The notes under the pieces are model-generated. The model ran no database searches. It saw nothing but the letters and a program-made list of their open reading frames with translations, and was not told the origin of the DNA. Both the position numbers and the translations under genes were made by a program. 64,000 nucleotides of DNA, taken from NCBI RefSeq assembly GCF_001618425.1, contig NZ_BDCU01000041.1, positions 124,001 to 188,000 of the forward strand. The letters are read 5' to 3'. Below, one piece after another: positions 1-8,841 of this stretch. Every line of letters starts with the position of its first letter. Positions within the stretch are counted from its first letter, which is position 1. The stretch comes from Nocardia fusca NBRC 14340. GTDB lineage: Bacteria; Actinomycetota; Actinomycetes; Mycobacteriales; Mycobacteriaceae.

Positions 1-662
1 CAGAGTTCGGCGAAGGCCGCCACCGCCTCCTGCGGGCTCGCGCCATCGACGACTCGTTTGATCGCCCGCGCGGAGGGGTTGGCCAGGACCCGGGCCAGAG
101 CGCGCCAGCCCGCGTCGAAGTCGGCGCGCGGCAGCACCCGGTCGACCAGGCCGAGGCGTTCGGCGGCGGCGGCGGACAGGATCTCACCCGAGCCCGCCAG
201 TAGTAGCGCTCGGCTACGGCCGATCAGCCGCGACAATCGTTCCGCGCCGCCCCAGGCCGGCATGATCGCCAATGACACCTGGTTGAAACCGATCTTGATA
301 TCGTCCGCGGCGATCCGGATATCGGCCGCGACAGCGACTTCGGCGCCGCCCCCCAGCGCATGCCCGTTCAGCGCCGCGATCACCGGCCCCGGAAAGTGCT
401 CGAGCTTATCGCAGACCTCCCGCATCCGGTTCGCCATGGCGGCCGCCTGCGCCACGGTGCGCAGCGCGGCCAGTTCCTTCAGATCTCCGCCGGAGACGAA
501 CGCCCGGTCCCCGGCCCCGGTGATCACCAGAGCCCGGGCGCCGGCCGCCCCGTCGATCGCTTTGCCGAGTTCGTCCATCGTGTCCAGGGCGATGGCGTTG
601 CGCGCGTGCGGCCGGTTGATGGTGACGACGGCCAGACCGTCCGCCAGTTCGAGCTCGATCAC
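1..662 (-). CDS. Enoyl-CoA hydratase/isomerase family protein (3' end cut by window edge)
   Basis: Crotonase-fold protein acting on acyl-CoA thioesters in the cytoplasm. About 220 residues are visible; the C-terminus lies beyond base 1. The start is a GTG at 660-662 with GAGGAG upstream. Seen: the N-terminal TINRPHARNA strand/loop (about 15-24), oxyanion-hole segments near residues 58-61 (SGGD) and 103-108 (LGGGAE). Odd: where hydratases carry the second catalytic Glu (usually PE), this protein reads NQVS near residue 127-130, so only the first Glu (about 108) is kept. That suits an isomerase, decarboxylase or thioester-cleaving crotonase as well as a hydratase. It diverges from the ligase at 754 across a strong palindromic operator. 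Confidence 0.88.
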   Translation of the reverse strand, partial: MIELELADGLAVVTINRPHARNAIALDTMDELGKAIDGAAGARALVITGAGDRAFVSGGDLKELAALRTVAQAAAMANRMREVCDKLEHFPGPVIAALNGHALGGGAEVAVAADIRIAADDIKIGFNQVSLAIMPAWGGAERLSRLIGRSRALLLAGSGEILSAAAAERLGLVDRVLPRADFDAGWRALARVLANPSARAIKRVVDGASPQEAVAAFAEL

Positions 663-679
663 GACTTGTTCTCCTCGAC

Positions 680-716
680 GGAAATATGATTCTCTTACTT
701 AGAGAATCATATACTT
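680..716. promoter_or_regulatory. Tandem palindromic operator A (RAGAATnnnATTCTY family)
   Basis: Perfect 11-bp inverted arms at 684-694 and 702-712 around a 7-nt spacer. The same bases can be read as two imperfect 15-mers, 680-694 and 702-716, with centres 22 bp apart. It lies between the divergent crotonase (start 662) and ligase (start 754), so it can serve both promoters. The layout matches seven other sites in this window. The regulator is inferred to be TetR-like. Confidence 0.7.
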
Positions 717-753
717 TCCGGCTGGTTTCCGGCGATCGGATCGGGAGTTCGAT

Positions 754-2391
754 ATGCAGCATCCATGGCGGATGAGCGAGGATCCCGCGTGGTCACGCTC
801 CGCAACCGCCTCCGGGCCCGAATCGCTCATCCGCAAAGTTCCCCCCGAACTGGCTCTTCGCTATCGCGAGGCGGGCTGGTGGACCGACGAGACACTCGGC
901 GAGATCCTGGCCCGCGGCCTGGCGGCGGCACCCGGCGCGACCTTCCGGGTGCACTCCCGGATCCGGCCGTGGTCGGGAACCTTCGCCGAGGTCGAGCGGA
1001 TCGCGCGACGCCTCGCCGCCGGACTGCGCCGCCGCGGCGTGGGTCCGGGAGACATCGTCGCGTTCCAGTTGCCGAACTGGATGGAGGCGGCGGCCACCTA
1101 CTGGGCCTCGGCCCTGCTCGGCACCACCGTGGTACCGATCGCACACTTCTACGGACGCCGGGAACTCGGCTACATCCTGGGAGCGGTCTCGCCGAAGGTG
1201 TTCATCACCTGCGAACGTTTCGGTCACCACGAATTCGACCCCGGCCTGTGCGCCGCGGTGCCGGTGATGGGCGTGGTGGACCGGGATTTCGACGAGTTGC
1301 TCGAACCGGAACCGATGGACGGTGTACTGCGCGCCGACCCGGACGGTCCCGCATGTATCGCCTTCACCTCGGGCACCACCCGGGCACCGAAGGGCGTCGT
1401 ACACAGCCACAACACCCTGGGCTACGAGGTGCGGCAGCTGGCCGGGATGTACCCGGCCGATCGCGGCGACCAGCTCACCTCGGCACCGGTCGGACATTTC
1501 ATCGGCATGCTCAATGCCCTGCTCATCCCGGTCCTCGACGGGGCGCCCATCCACCTGCTCGACCTGTGGGATCCCGGCTGGGTGCTCGACCTGATGGCGA
1601 GCGAGAACATCTGCGTCGGCGGCGGCGTGAGCTACTTCGTCACCAGCCTGCTCGACCACCCCGGCTACCGGCCCGCCCATCTCGCGCAGTTGCGCTACGC
1701 CGGCCTCGGCGGCGCGGCTGTCCCGGCGGCGGTGAGCACCCGGCTCGAACAACTCGGAATCACCGTATTCCGCTCCTACGGCAGTACCGAGCATCCGTCG
1801 ATCACTGGATCACTGGCCACCGCGCCCGCGGACAAACGCCTGTTCACCGACGGTAACGCGCTCCCGGGCGTGGAATTCCGGCTCGGCGACGACGGCGAGA
1901 TCATCAGCCGCGGCCCCGATCTGTGCCTGGGCTACACCGATCCCGAACTCACCGCCCGCGCCTTCGACGCCGACGGCTGGTACCACACCGGCGATATCGG
2001 CACCGTGGACGCCGACGGCTACCTCACCATCACCGATCGCCTGTCCGACATCATCATTCGCGGCGGCGAGAACGTGAGCGCACTCGAGGTCGAGGAGGTG
2101 CTGCTCACCCTGCCGGGCGTGGCCGAGGGTGTCGCGGTCGCCGTGCCGGACCCGCGCCTGGGCGAACGCACCGCCGCGGTGGTGCGCTGCCTGCCCGGCC
2201 ACGGGGCGCCCGATATCGAGGCATTGCGCGCGCATTTCGCCCGGGCGGGCCTGGCCAAGCAGAAGTGGCCCGAGGAATTGCATATCGTCGCCGACTTCCC
2301 GCGGACCCCCAGCGGAAAGATCCAGAAGTTCGTCATCCGGCGGGAGCTGACCGCAGCGCGCGACGAGGCCGTTGCGGCCGAACCATTATGA
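754..2391 (+). CDS. AMP-dependent acyl-CoA synthetase (cyclohexanecarboxylate-CoA-ligase-like)
   Basis: ANL-superfamily ligase, 545 aa: carboxylate + ATP + CoA to acyl-CoA + AMP + PPi. Seen: P-loop FTSGTTRAPKG (about 204-214), A5-type motif YGSTEHP (about 347), YHTGDIG (about 410), hinge DRLSDIIIRGGENVS (about 428-442) and C-terminal PRTPSGKIQK with the catalytic Lys. The start at 754 has GGGAG 6 nt upstream. The first 25 or so codons lie inside an inverted copy of a 75-bp repeat (756-830); family-like sequence begins only at KVPPELALRYREAGWW, so the N-terminus looks grafted. The stop codon overlaps the operator of the next gene. Probably the entry ligase of the regulon; substrate unknown. 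Confidence 0.9.
   Translation: MQHPWRMSEDPAWSRSATASGPESLIRKVPPELALRYREAGWWTDETLGEILARGLAAAPGATFRVHSRIRPWSGTFAEVERIARRLAAGLRRRGVGPGDIVAFQLPNWMEAAATYWASALLGTTVVPIAHFYGRRELGYILGAVSPKVFITCERFGHHEFDPGLCAAVPVMGVVDRDFDELLEPEPMDGVLRADPDGPACIAFTSGTTRAPKGVVHSHNTLGYEVRQLAGMYPADRGDQLTSAPVGHFIGMLNALLIPVLDGAPIHLLDLWDPGWVLDLMASENICVGGGVSYFVTSLLDHPGYRPAHLAQLRYAGLGGAAVPAAVSTRLEQLGITVFRSYGSTEHPSITGSLATAPADKRLFTDGNALPGVEFRLGDDGEIISRGPDLCLGYTDPELTARAFDADGWYHTGDIGTVDADGYLTITDRLSDIIIRGGENVSALEVEEVLLTLPGVAEGVAVAVPDPRLGERTAAVVRCLPGHGAPDIEALRAHFARAGLAKQKWPEELHIVADFPRTPSGKIQKFVIRRELTAARDEAVAAEPL
756..830 (-). repeat. 75-bp intragenic repeat, inverted single copy
   Basis: On the minus strand this matches the unit found three times at 11338-11562 and once at 58128-58201. 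It has the same 59-bp core bounded by ATGAGCGA and TCGCTCAT and a similar 16-bp tail, total 75 bp. Here it is antisense to the ligase gene and in frame, encoding about 25 extra N-terminal residues. It is more diverged than the 11.4-kb copies. Confidence 0.7.
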
Positions 2392-2404
2392 GAATACGAT
2401 TCTC
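2390..2404. promoter_or_regulatory. Palindromic operator B, single perfect 15-mer
   Basis: Perfect GAGAAT-ACG-ATTCTC palindrome. Its first bases are the stop codon of the ligase (TGA 2389-2391), and it lies 22 bp upstream of the amidohydrolase start at 2427. It could give the amidohydrolase-ligase pair its own regulated promoter. This is the only member of the set with no second copy 21-22 bp away. Confidence 0.65.
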
Positions 2405-2426
2405 GTAAACAGCCAAGGAGGATTCC

Positions 2427-3623
2427 ATGAGTAAAGTCGAGCTGCCGTACCAGCTCTTCGACGCGGACAACCATCTCTACGAGACCAAGGAAGCGCTCAC
2501 CCGGCATCTCCCCAAGGAGTACGAGGGCGCCATCCAGTACGTCGAGATCAACGGCCGCACCAAGATCGCGGTCCTCGGCCAGATCAGCGAGTACATCCCC
2601 AACCCCACCTTCGAGGTCGTGGCACGCCCCGGCGCCATGGAGGAGTACTTCAAACACGGCAACCCCGAAGGCAAGAGCCGGCGCGAGATCTTCGGCAAGT
2701 CGATGAAGGCGATCGACGCCTTCCGCAATCCGGAAGCCCGGCTGAAGGTCATGGACGATCTGCAGCTGCAGCGCGCCCTGATGTTCCCGACCCTGGCCAG
2801 CCTGGTCGAGGAACGTATGCGCCACCATCCCGAACTCATCCACGCGGTGATCGAATCGCTGAACCGCTGGATGCTCGACGACTGGGGCCAGGACGGCAAC
2901 TTCGTGCACTCCGGCCGGATCTTCACCGTCCCGGTGATCACCCTGCCGATCGTCGAACGCGCCATCGCCGAACTGAACTGGGCCGTCGTCGAACACGGCG
3001 CCAAGGCCATCCTGGTGCGGCCGGCACCGGTCCCCGGATTCAAGGGCATGCGCTCGTTCGCGCAGCCGGAATTCGATCCGTTCTGGAAGCGCGTCGTCGA
3101 ACTCGACGTGCTGGTCACCATGCACTCCTCCGACAGCGGCTACTCCCGGTTCGATGCCGAATGGGACGGCAACAGCCTGGAGATGCTGCCGTTCCAGACC
3201 AACACCTTCGCGATGACCAACCAGTGGCGGCCGGTCACCGACGCCGTCGCCTCCTGGGTATGCCACGGCGCGCTGAACCGCTTCCCCGACCTGAAAATCG
3301 CGGTGATCGAGAACGGTTCGGCCTGGCTCGAGCCGCTGCTGCAGCAGCTGTCCGATGTCTACAAGAAGGCACCGGAGGGTTTCGGTTTCCGCGATCCGGT
3401 CGAGGCCATCAAACAGAGCCTCTACGTCAGCCCCTTCTGGGAAGAGGATCTGGAGCGGCTGTCGCAGGTCATGGGCGCCGACCATGTGCTGTTCGGGTCG
3501 GACTGGCCGCATCCGGAGGGCCTGGCCGAGCCGGCGCGCTATATCCACGAGATCAAGGACATGCCGCTCGAGAACCAGGCCAAGATCATGGGCGGCAACC
3601 TGGCGCGGCTGCTCGAGGTGTGA
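2427..3623 (+). CDS. Amidohydrolase family protein (Amidohydro_2, ACMSD-like)
   Basis: 398 aa metal-dependent TIM-barrel hydrolase or decarboxylase of the Amidohydro_2 family. Seen: the N-terminal metal motif as FDADNHLYE (about 10-18; D-x-D-x-H form rather than HxH), a central VTMHSSDSG segment with a His (about 233), and the late LFGSDWPHPEG motif (about 355-365) with the metal Asp. SD AAGGAGG precedes the ATG. It is followed 34 bp later by a FadD3-like ligase. Members occur in actinobacterial catabolic clusters, often uncharacterised. Hydrolysis of a ring-cleavage product or non-oxidative decarboxylation are both possible. The only nearby relative is at 5236. Confidence 0.85.
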   Translation: MSKVELPYQLFDADNHLYETKEALTRHLPKEYEGAIQYVEINGRTKIAVLGQISEYIPNPTFEVVARPGAMEEYFKHGNPEGKSRREIFGKSMKAIDAFRNPEARLKVMDDLQLQRALMFPTLASLVEERMRHHPELIHAVIESLNRWMLDDWGQDGNFVHSGRIFTVPVITLPIVERAIAELNWAVVEHGAKAILVRPAPVPGFKGMRSFAQPEFDPFWKRVVELDVLVTMHSSDSGYSRFDAEWDGNSLEMLPFQTNTFAMTNQWRPVTDAVASWVCHGALNRFPDLKIAVIENGSAWLEPLLQQLSDVYKKAPEGFGFRDPVEAIKQSLYVSPFWEEDLERLSQVMGADHVLFGSDWPHPEGLAEPARYIHEIKDMPLENQAKIMGGNLARLLEV

Positions 3624-3657
3624 GCGGATCGGACGCGCTCCTACCCGAGGACACAGC

Positions 3658-5085
3658 ATGACCTGGGAAACCATCCCCCAGTTGGCCCTGTCGGCGGCGG
3701 ACCGTTTCGGCGATGCCGAAGCGGTCGTCGACGGGGAACTGCGGTGGAGTTACCGCGAACTGGTGGACCGGATCCGCCGGGCCGCGGGATCGTTCGCCGA
3801 ATCCGGGATCGGCAAAGGCGACCGGGTGGCCGTCTGGGCGCCCAATTCGGCGGAATGGATCGTCGCCGCCCTGGGCCTGATGACCGCGGGCGGTGTCCTG
3901 GTGCCGGTCAACACCCGGTTCAAGGCCGAGGAAGCCGCCGATGTCATCCGCCGCAGCGGCGCCCGGGCGCTGCTGGTGCAGAAGGGCTTTCTCGGCGCGG
4001 ACTATCCGGCACCACCGGGCGTGCCGGTCTACGACCTGAAGTCCGATTTCCTCACCGGCGGTGCACCTTTCGAACGCGAGGTCGCGGGTACCGATATCGC
4101 CGACATCATCTACACCTCGGGGACCACCGGGCGCCCCAAGGGCGTGATGATGAACCATCGGCAGACGCTGCGGTTGTACTCGGAATGGTGCGATCTGGCC
4201 GATTTGCGCCGCGGCGACCGCTATCTGATGGTCAATCCGTTCTTCCACACCTTCGGGTTGAAGGCGGGCATAGTGTCCTCGCTGGTCCGGGGCGCGACCA
4301 TGCTGCCGGTGCCGGTCTTCGACGTGGACCGGGTGATCGAACTCGTGGAGGCCGAACGGATCACCATGCTGCCGGGACCGCCGACGCTGTACCACTCGCT
4401 GCTGGAGTACCGGGGTGCGCGCGATATCTCCTCGTTGCGCGCGGCGGTGACCGGGGCGGCCGATATCCCGGTCGACCTGATCCGCCGGATCCGGGAGGAA
4501 CTGCCGTTCCGGTCGATCATGACCGGTTACGGCCTCACCGAAGCCGGTACGGCCACCGCCTCCCGGCCCGGAGACACCTTCGAGCAGATCGCGACCACCG
4601 CGGGTAGCGCCTGCGACGGAATCGAATTGCGCATCGCCGACGACGGCGAAGTGCTCATCCGCGGTTACAGCGTGATGCAGGGTTACCTCGACGACCCGGA
4701 GGCCACCGCCGCGGCCGTCGATGCCGACGGCTGGCTGCATACCGGTGATCTGGGCAGTCTGGACGACGGCGGCCGGCTGAAGGTGATCGGCCGGAAGAAG
4801 GATATGTACATCGTCGGCGGGTTCAACGCCTATCCCGCCGAGATCGAAGGGTTCCTGCTGGAACATCCGGCGGTCGCGCAGGCCGCGGTGATCGGTGTCC
4901 CGGACGAGCGAATGGGCCAGGTCGGGAAGGCGTTCGTGGTGGCGCGCGGACAACTCGGCGAAGCGGAGCTCATCGCCTGGGCCAAGGAACGCATGGCGGG
5001 ATACAAGGTGCCGCGGTCGGTGGTCTTCCTCGACGAGCTACCGCTCAACGCCACCGGAAAGGTCGTGAAGGACCAATTGCGCTGA
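3658..5085 (+). CDS. FadD3-like acyl-CoA synthetase
   Basis: 475 aa AMP-forming ligase. The ATG at 3658 was chosen because the family sequence (TIPQLALSAADRFGDAEAV) begins there; upstream in-frame codons overlap the amidohydrolase. Seen: YTSGTTGRPKG (about 152-162), NPFFHTFGLKAGI (about 193), TGYGLTEAGTAT (about 287), WLHTGDLG (about 360), RKKDMYIVGGFNAYPAEIE (about 380) and LNATGKVVK near the C-terminus. Overall wording resembles mycobacterial FadD3, the HIP-CoA synthetase of steroid ring degradation, but this resemblance does not prove the substrate. Likely cotranscribed with the amidohydrolase from operator B. Confidence 0.88.
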   Translation: MTWETIPQLALSAADRFGDAEAVVDGELRWSYRELVDRIRRAAGSFAESGIGKGDRVAVWAPNSAEWIVAALGLMTAGGVLVPVNTRFKAEEAADVIRRSGARALLVQKGFLGADYPAPPGVPVYDLKSDFLTGGAPFEREVAGTDIADIIYTSGTTGRPKGVMMNHRQTLRLYSEWCDLADLRRGDRYLMVNPFFHTFGLKAGIVSSLVRGATMLPVPVFDVDRVIELVEAERITMLPGPPTLYHSLLEYRGARDISSLRAAVTGAADIPVDLIRRIREELPFRSIMTGYGLTEAGTATASRPGDTFEQIATTAGSACDGIELRIADDGEVLIRGYSVMQGYLDDPEATAAAVDADGWLHTGDLGSLDDGGRLKVIGRKKDMYIVGGFNAYPAEIEGFLLEHPAVAQAAVIGVPDERMGQVGKAFVVARGQLGEAELIAWAKERMAGYKVPRSVVFLDELPLNATGKVVKDQLR

Positions 5086-5153
5086 GAGCACCCGAGAACC
5101 CTCTCGGCGATCTCGACCGGGACAACGACCACGGTGTATCGTCGAACACAACC

Positions 5154-5189
5154 GAGAGTGGGATTCTCATCTAAGAGATTTTCGATCTC
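5154..5189. promoter_or_regulatory. Tandem operator C (RAGAATnnnATTCTY family)
   Basis: Left 15-mer 5154-5168 reads GAGAGT-GGG-ATTCTC. A weaker palindrome at 5175-5189 (GAGAT/ATCTC arms) has its centre 21 bp away. It ends 46 bp before the GTG start of the second amidohydrolase. Confidence 0.55.
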
Positions 5190-5235
5190 CTGTCCGGGCC
5201 CCGCCCGGCGTCGACCATGAACAGCGAGGAGTCCG

Positions 5236-6495
5236 GTGAATATCGACGACATGATTCTGGTGAGCATCGACGACCATGTGGTCGAGCCGCGCAATATGTT
5301 CGACAACCACGTGCCGAAGAAGTACGCCGAGTACGTTCCCAAGGTCGTCGTCGACGACACGGGCATCGATCGCTGGATCTACCGGGACCGGCCCACCGGT
5401 GTCACCGGGCTCAACGCGGTCGTCTCCTGGCCGGCCGAGGAATGGGGTTACGACCCCGCCGGATACGCCGAGATGCGGCCCGCCGTCTACGACATCCACG
5501 ACCGGGTACGCGATATGGACGCCAACGGCGTCCTCGGCTCCATGTGCTTCCCCACCTTCACCGGTTTCAGTGCCGGGCATCTGAGCCGCGGCGGGATGGA
5601 CGAGATCACCGTCGCGATGATCTCCGCCTACAACGACTGGCATATCGAGGAGTGGGCGGGCGCCTACCCGGGTCGCTTCATCCCGATCGCCATCCTGCCG
5701 CTGTGGGAGCCGCAACTGGCCGTCGACGAGATCAACCGCGTCGCCGCCAAGGGCTGTCATTCGGTGACCATGCCGGAGTTGCCGCATATCGACGGACTGC
5801 CCAGCTACCACGACATCGACTACTGGGCCCCGGTGTTCCAGGCGCTCACCGATAACGACACCGTGATGAACCTGCACATCGGACAGGGCTTCGGCGTCCT
5901 CAAGCTGGCCCCGGACGCGCCGATCGACAATCTCATGGTCCTCGCGCCCAGTATTTCGCTCATCGGCACCCAGGATCTGCTGTGGGGGCCGGCCTTCCGC
6001 AGTTTCCCGAAACTCAAGGTCGCCCTGTCCGAGGGCGGCGTGGGCTGGATCCCGTTCTTCCTGGACCGTTCCGACCGGCACTACACCAATCAGCGCTGGC
6101 TGCGCCGCGATTTCGGCGGCAAGATGCCCAGCGAGGTGTTCCGGGAGCACGTACTCGCCTGCTACGTCACGGACCCGACCTCACTGAAACTGCGGCACGA
6201 GATCGGCATCGACAATATCGCGTGGGAATGCGACTACCCGCATTCGGATTCGCTGTGGCCGGGCGCCCCGGAATTCGTGCTCGACGAGCTCCAGCGCGCG
6301 GGTGCCGACGATTCCGATATCGATAAGATCACCTGGCAGAACGCCTGCCGCTTCCTGAACTGGGACCCGTTCGCACACACCCCCCGGGAGCAGGCGACGG
6401 TCGGCGCCCTGCGCGCCAAGGCCACCGACGTGGACCTGTCGACCACGACCCGTGCCGAGTACGCGGAGCGCTTCGCGGCCAAGCACGCGAGCTGA
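5236..6495 (+). CDS. Amidohydrolase family protein (Amidohydro_2), second paralog
   Basis: 419 aa TIM-barrel metal hydrolase or decarboxylase. GTG start with GAGGAG 5 nt upstream. Seen: N-terminal SIDDHVVEP (about 9-17; D-D-H rather than HxH), LHIGQGFG (about 214), VALSEGGVGWIPFF (about 262), and WECDYPHSDSLWPG (about 331) carrying the late Asp. It is longer than, and not a close copy of, the protein at 2427. It stands alone between operator C and the 36-bp terminator palindrome, so it is probably monocistronic. The role in the pathway is inferred from the neighbourhood only. Confidence 0.85.
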   Translation: MNIDDMILVSIDDHVVEPRNMFDNHVPKKYAEYVPKVVVDDTGIDRWIYRDRPTGVTGLNAVVSWPAEEWGYDPAGYAEMRPAVYDIHDRVRDMDANGVLGSMCFPTFTGFSAGHLSRGGMDEITVAMISAYNDWHIEEWAGAYPGRFIPIAILPLWEPQLAVDEINRVAAKGCHSVTMPELPHIDGLPSYHDIDYWAPVFQALTDNDTVMNLHIGQGFGVLKLAPDAPIDNLMVLAPSISLIGTQDLLWGPAFRSFPKLKVALSEGGVGWIPFFLDRSDRHYTNQRWLRRDFGGKMPSEVFREHVLACYVTDPTSLKLRHEIGIDNIAWECDYPHSDSLWPGAPEFVLDELQRAGADDSDIDKITWQNACRFLNWDPFAHTPREQATVGALRAKATDVDLSTTTRAEYAERFAAKHAS

Positions 6496-6547
6496 GCCCC
6501 GGTCGGGGCCGGGCGTTCCCTCATGAGCCCGCCACGACCGCCGGTAC

Positions 6548-6583
6548 ACCGCCTCCCGGACTCCGCGGAGTCCGGGAGGCGGT
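6548..6583. terminator. Perfect 36-bp palindrome, probable bidirectional terminator
   Basis: Two exact 18-bp arms meet with no loop bases (centre between 6565 and 6566). It lies between the convergent ends of the amidohydrolase (6495) and the esterase-like gene (6666). No T-run follows on either strand, as is common in high-GC actinobacteria. As RNA it would form a very stable GC hairpin from both directions. Confidence 0.7.
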
Positions 6584-6665
6584 CGGCGTTCACCCCGGAC
6601 CTTCCGGACCGCCGTCCCCTGAGCCGTAGCGACGGCCCGGTCCGGTCACGCCCGCCGGCCGGCGA

Positions 6666-7856
6666 TCACGCCGGGCTCGCGGGGATCCACGGTCGCGGAT
6701 CGCCTTCCCCGGCCCCGCGGTAGCCGGCGCCGTCGTGGATGTGCAGGATCGCGTCGGCGGCGTCGATCGAGGCGCGGTCGAGCGGGAAGTAGCCGTGCCC
6801 CGGGCTGTGGTCGTCGCGGATGCGGGCGGTGGGGATCTCGGTGGGTGCGATCAGACCCCGGTCCGTGATACGGGTCTGCAGGAACCCCTCGTAGGTGCCG
6901 GGTTCGGGTTCGGGCAGGTCGAAGGTCTCGTCGCGACCCAGGCTGCCGAGGATCAGAGCGTAGTCCGTGCCCACCAGGGAGTGCACGACGGCGCCGGCGC
7001 TGTGCCAGTCGAGTTCCATGGGTCCCATGGTCATATGGCTCGGATTCCGTTGCAGATGCGCGTTCTGGGCGAAAACCAGCGTCGGGCCCCGGCCGGCCTC
7101 GAAGCGGCGGATATCGAGGAGGTTCTGCGCCATCAGCGCGTCCCGGGCAGCACACATGCGGGTCCAGCGAGCAGCCTGTTCGACGCGGCGGGCCGCCAGC
7201 TTGTGGTACCGCAGCAGACCGAGTCCGGCGGTGAGATACGTTTCGGCCCGGAACCATTCGGCACGTGAGGTCTTCTCCATCAGCTCCGGCGCCCGCAGGT
7301 AGAGCTCGGTGAGCATATCGTCGGCGTGCACACGGAGGGCGTCGGCCGCCGCGGTGGCACCGATCGACTCCGCCGGTTCCATGACCGCCTCCGTGCGGTG
7401 CCACCGTTCGTCCGCACCGAGCAGGCCGGCCAGATCGAGGTCGAGGCCCAGGTAGTCGCGGGCGTATTCGAGGTAGCGGCGCGGACTGAACGCACTCATC
7501 GTCTCCGCAGAGATATCGAAGCCGTGGAACGACAACCGCTCGGCGGCGGGCCGCCCCTCGTTGTATTCCCGCATCCAGGCGACCAGCTGCCGGTTCGCGG
7601 CGAGACCACCGAACCCGTGGGAGAAACCTTCGTCCATGGCCGTATCGAGGGTGCCCACACCCTGCTGGACATAGTCGTTCACGGTGAGGGCGGCCACCCG
7701 ATCGGTCTCCAGGGCGATCGAGCGGTAGCCGCGGCCGGCCAGTTCGGCGAAGAGCTCGTTGCGGGTCCAGGCGAAGGCGGGTTCGAGATGGGTCGGCTCG
7801 CCGAATGCCAGCAGCTCAGGGGAGGCGGCGAGCAGGGTATCGATGTCGAAGTTCAT
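6666..7856 (-). CDS. Erythromycin esterase family protein
   Basis: 396 aa member of the erythromycin-esterase (EreA/EreB-like) fold. Seen: the N-terminal LAFGEPTHLEPAF (about 16-28) with the Gly-Glu-x-x-His signature, SIALETD (about 46-52), SHGFGGLAANRQLVAWMREYN (about 79-99) and FHGFDI (about 110), the conserved order for this family. Known members hydrolyse macrolide lactones, but many homologs have no proven drug activity. It diverges from a two-domain MerR-type regulator 81 bp away, a common regulator-target arrangement. No signal peptide. Macrolide resistance is possible but not shown. Confidence 0.85.
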   Translation of the reverse strand: MNFDIDTLLAASPELLAFGEPTHLEPAFAWTRNELFAELAGRGYRSIALETDRVAALTVNDYVQQGVGTLDTAMDEGFSHGFGGLAANRQLVAWMREYNEGRPAAERLSFHGFDISAETMSAFSPRRYLEYARDYLGLDLDLAGLLGADERWHRTEAVMEPAESIGATAAADALRVHADDMLTELYLRAPELMEKTSRAEWFRAETYLTAGLGLLRYHKLAARRVEQAARWTRMCAARDALMAQNLLDIRRFEAGRGPTLVFAQNAHLQRNPSHMTMGPMELDWHSAGAVVHSLVGTDYALILGSLGRDETFDLPEPEPGTYEGFLQTRITDRGLIAPTEIPTARIRDDHSPGHGYFPLDRASIDAADAILHIHDGAGYRGAGEGDPRPWIPASPA

Positions 7857-7937
7857 TTCTTCGATCGTATCTTTGAAGGCTCGGTTGATACTTTCTGTAC
7901 ATCTATGCCTTGATTTGTTGGTAAAGTCTCAAAACCG

Positions 7938-8672
7938 ATGATCACCCTGCGACCGGCCGACCTCGCGCGCGAGCACGGACTCTCGACCCAGGCGGTCCGC
8001 AACTACGAACGCGACGGATACCTCCCGGCGGCCGAACGCACGGCGAGCGGCTACCGGATCTACACCGAGGTCCACGCGGCGGCCCTGCGCGCTTTCCTTG
8101 CTCTGGTCGCGGCATACGGGCACGCGCTCGCCGGCCGGATCATGACCGAACTCCACACCGGCGACCTGGACAACGCCCTGAAACTCATCGACCGCGGCCA
8201 CCAGCAACTGCTGCGCGACCGCGAAACCCTGGAGACGGTCCGCCGGGCCATCGCGCACCTGCCCACCGGGCCCGACCCCGCCCCCGGACGTTCCCGCACG
8301 AGCACCGACCGCACTGTGGGCGAACTGGCCCACCACCTTCGCATCACCCCGGCCACACTGCGCGCGTGGGAAGCCGCGGGCATCCTCACTCCCGAGCGCG
8401 ACCCGGGCACCGGCTACCGGATCTACCGGGCGCCCGATATCCGGGACGCCGAACTGACCCACCTGCTCCGGCGCGGAGGCTACGGGCTGGACCATATCGC
8501 CCTCGTGGTCGAACAGGTCCGGACGGCCGGCGGCACCGACGCCTTGACGACCGCGCTGGCCGCCTGGCAGCGCCGGCTCACCGACCAGGGGCTGGCCATG
8601 CTGCGGGCAGCGGGCCGGCTCGGAGACTATGTGCGCCACCTCCCGCACGGAGACCGGGAGCGGCCGGGATGA
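7938..8672 (+). CDS. MerR-family regulator with two MerR DNA-binding domains (TioE-like)
   Basis: 244 aa. The first MerR helix-turn-helix spans about residues 3-70 (LAREHGLSTQAVRNYERDG). A second, similar one spans about 119-185 (LAHHLRITPATLRAWEAAG). Both end with a GYRIY wing. The duplicated layout matches the TioE-like class of MerR regulators. It has no obvious metal-binding Cys cluster. It sits 81 bp from, and divergent to, the erythromycin-esterase-like gene, whose promoter shares the same AT-rich spacer; it probably controls itself and that gene. A leaderless or very short leader is possible, as no good SD precedes ATG 7938. Confidence 0.85.
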   Translation: MITLRPADLAREHGLSTQAVRNYERDGYLPAAERTASGYRIYTEVHAAALRAFLALVAAYGHALAGRIMTELHTGDLDNALKLIDRGHQQLLRDRETLETVRRAIAHLPTGPDPAPGRSRTSTDRTVGELAHHLRITPATLRAWEAAGILTPERDPGTGYRIYRAPDIRDAELTHLLRRGGYGLDHIALVVEQVRTAGGTDALTTALAAWQRRLTDQGLAMLRAAGRLGDYVRHLPHGDRERPG

Positions 8673-8841
8673 CCCCGGCTCGTCGCTCGCGGGGTGCGCG
8701 GCGATACCGCCGCGACACTCCGAAAAGGCGCGGTGACCGGCGGGACCTACCGCACAACTGCATCCGGCGGACCGAACGTGAATACTGCGAACACGTACAC
8801 GAACAGCCGTCCCTTTCCCCGAGACGAGAGGAACAGCGAGA

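Noticed and set aside
58..762. Long open frames on the plus strand over the first crotonase, and a 118-aa minus frame
   Set aside because: They are out of frame with the crotonase that starts at GTG 662, have Arg/Ser/Pro-rich nonsense composition and no family motifs.
2019..3674. A 551-aa minus-strand open frame opposite the amidohydrolase
   Set aside because: Typical high-GC antisense shadow; His/Asp/Gly-rich with no domain, while the plus strand carries clear amidohydrolase motifs and SDs.
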